Below, one piece after another: positions 21,551-22,270 of a stretch of 22,270 nt of DNA. The notes beneath the pieces are model-generated. The model saw only the letters and a program-made list of their open reading frames with translations. It was not told the origin of the DNA and did not search any database. This DNA is from SIG603 sp964369215. Lineage in GTDB: Bacteria; Bacillota; Clostridia; Oscillospirales; Acutalibacteraceae. The stretch spans positions 1 to 22,270 of the forward strand of contig CAYJEZ010000030.1 in assembly GCA_964369215.1 (NCBI GenBank). Reading direction: 5' to 3'. The translations under genes and the position numbers were made by a program. Positions within the stretch are counted from its first letter, which is position 1, and every line of letters begins with the position of its first letter.

Positions 21551-22270
21551 TGGCTTTAGGTGGAGGTAACTGGATAGAACAAAACAAAGCTTTGCCGGGT
21601 ACATACATAAATTTTACAAGCCCTTTGCTTGTAAGTACTGCGCTAAGCAGTAGGGGTGTGGTGGCTGTTGCCTTTAAGCTTAGCTGGGGGCCAGAGGGTG
21701 AAGTTTTTGAAATTAATAATGAGAGCCTAGCAGAAGACGTACAAAAATTTACAGGCTACTCGTACTCTAGCGAGAAATCGATTTACTTAAGAGAGCTGTT
21801 TAAAAATGCATTAAAGGTGTATGCCTTTAGGCTGGGAGAAGGCTCTGTTAAGGCAGAGAATACTTTTGCCGTGGCGAAGTATGGTGGCACTAGAGGAAAT
21901 GAAATTAAGCTGGCAATTAAAAATAGTGCAGACGACGAGAGCAGTTTTGTTGTAGAGACCTATTTTGAGGGATTGCTAAAAGACAGGCAAGAGGTAAAAA
22001 CTGCCGTAGAGCTTGTGGGTAATGACTGGGTAGACTTTAAGGCTTCTGCAACGCTTGTAGCTACTGCATCTGCAAGCCTTACAGGTGGCGAAGACGCTAC
22101 AGTTACAGGCGAGAGCTATACTAAGTTTTTAAACGCTATAGACTCTTATAGTTTTAATACGCTTGTATGCCCAACAGAAGATACAGCCACAACAGACATG
22201 TTTGTATCGTTTAGCAAAAGGCAAAACGAAGAAGAGGGCGCTAATTTTCAGCTTGTGTGCTATAGGGCTA
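21550..22270 (+). CDS. Phage tail sheath protein, N-terminal part (cut by window end)
   Basis: The sheath is the contractile outer cylinder of myovirus tails. The 240 visible residues start MALGGGNWIEQNKALPGTYI, typical of XkdK-like sheaths, and continue with SSRGVVAVAFKLSWGPEG, LRELFKNALKVYAFRLGEG and AKYGGTRGNEIKLAI, all conserved in that family. The frame stays open to the last base. AAAGGGAGG lies about 10 bases before the ATG, inside the preceding small gene. It proves a contractile tail; the tube, baseplate and fibre genes should follow to the right. Confidence 0.93.
   Translation, partial: MALGGGNWIEQNKALPGTYINFTSPLLVSTALSSRGVVAVAFKLSWGPEGEVFEINNESLAEDVQKFTGYSYSSEKSIYLRELFKNALKVYAFRLGEGSVKAENTFAVAKYGGTRGNEIKLAIKNSADDESSFVVETYFEGLLKDRQEVKTAVELVGNDWVDFKASATLVATASASLTGGEDATVTGESYTKFLNAIDSYSFNTLVCPTEDTATTDMFVSFSKRQNEEEGANFQLVCYRA

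Larger units (their letters stand above)
15342..22270 (+). mobile_element. Late (packaging, head, neck, sheath) module of a contractile-tailed prophage
   Basis: All genes run on the plus strand with short gaps or overlaps in the standard order: terminase, portal, scaffold, capsid, connector, closure, tail terminator, sheath. The sheath shows it is a myovirus-type phage, close in plan to PBSX and to C. difficile myophages. No integrase, repressor or attachment site is visible. The left limit is placed at the first phage-like gene and the right end is beyond the window. Capsid and terminase genes argue against a tailocin. Confidence 0.85.

Noticed and set aside
15342..22270. Tailocin or phage tail-like bacteriocin
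   Set aside because: Terminase, portal, scaffold and capsid genes are intact, so a DNA-packaging phage or PBSX-like particle is more likely.

Overview
The window looks like a low-GC Gram-positive chromosome, most likely a member of the Clostridia (Bacillota). By eye it is strongly AT-rich, it has AGGAGG-type ribosome binding sites, lipobox lipoproteins, TTGnnn-N17-TATAAT promoters often with an extended -10, many hairpin terminators, and clostridial-type gene families. Three runs of exactly 100 N (1792-1891, 8010-8109, 19838-19937) are assembly gaps of unknown true length, and each lies at or beside repeated DNA.

Left block (1-5599, minus strand): an uncharacterised envelope locus. It holds a small DUF6935-like protein, a double zinc-ribbon membrane protein, an overlapping lipoprotein gene, and a zinc-ribbon / proline-rich repeat / transmembrane / beta-rich ectodomain protein that is split by an assembly gap but was almost certainly one gene. 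This is the best candidate here for an undescribed system.

Middle block (5600-14452): mostly household genes. A divergent promoter region serves the DUF6935-like gene and an O6-methylguanine-DNA methyltransferase (ogt), which converges on NADP-isocitrate dehydrogenase (icd) through a shared bidirectional terminator. A minus-strand series follows: a SpoU/TrmH RNA methyltransferase, a Dabb protein and an ECF S component (likely one transcript), then an amidohydrolase and a URO-D-like protein. On the plus strand are an SGNH/GDSL hydrolase and a lipoprotein that joins a BtuF/FecB-like binding fold to a peptidoglycan-binding domain.

Junction (14453-15341): a gene-poor stretch full of palindromic elements, including one inside another. 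It also has a candidate short transcription unit and a 42-codon ORF ending in a terminator.

Right block (15342-22270, plus strand): the late module of a contractile-tailed (myovirus-type, PBSX / clostridial phage-like) prophage. The order is small-terminase candidate, large terminase, SPP1-type portal, GP20-type scaffold, major capsid, a gap with tandem repeats and a palindromic element, head-tail connector, head-closure candidate, tail terminator, a 51-residue protein, and a tail sheath cut by the window end. No integrase, lysogeny gene or attachment site is visible, so the prophage limits are unknown.

Four copies or part-copies of one inverted-repeat family (5-54, 7982-8009, 12085-12188, 14476-14762) are spread over the non-phage part. 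I saw no tRNA, rRNA or CRISPR array.
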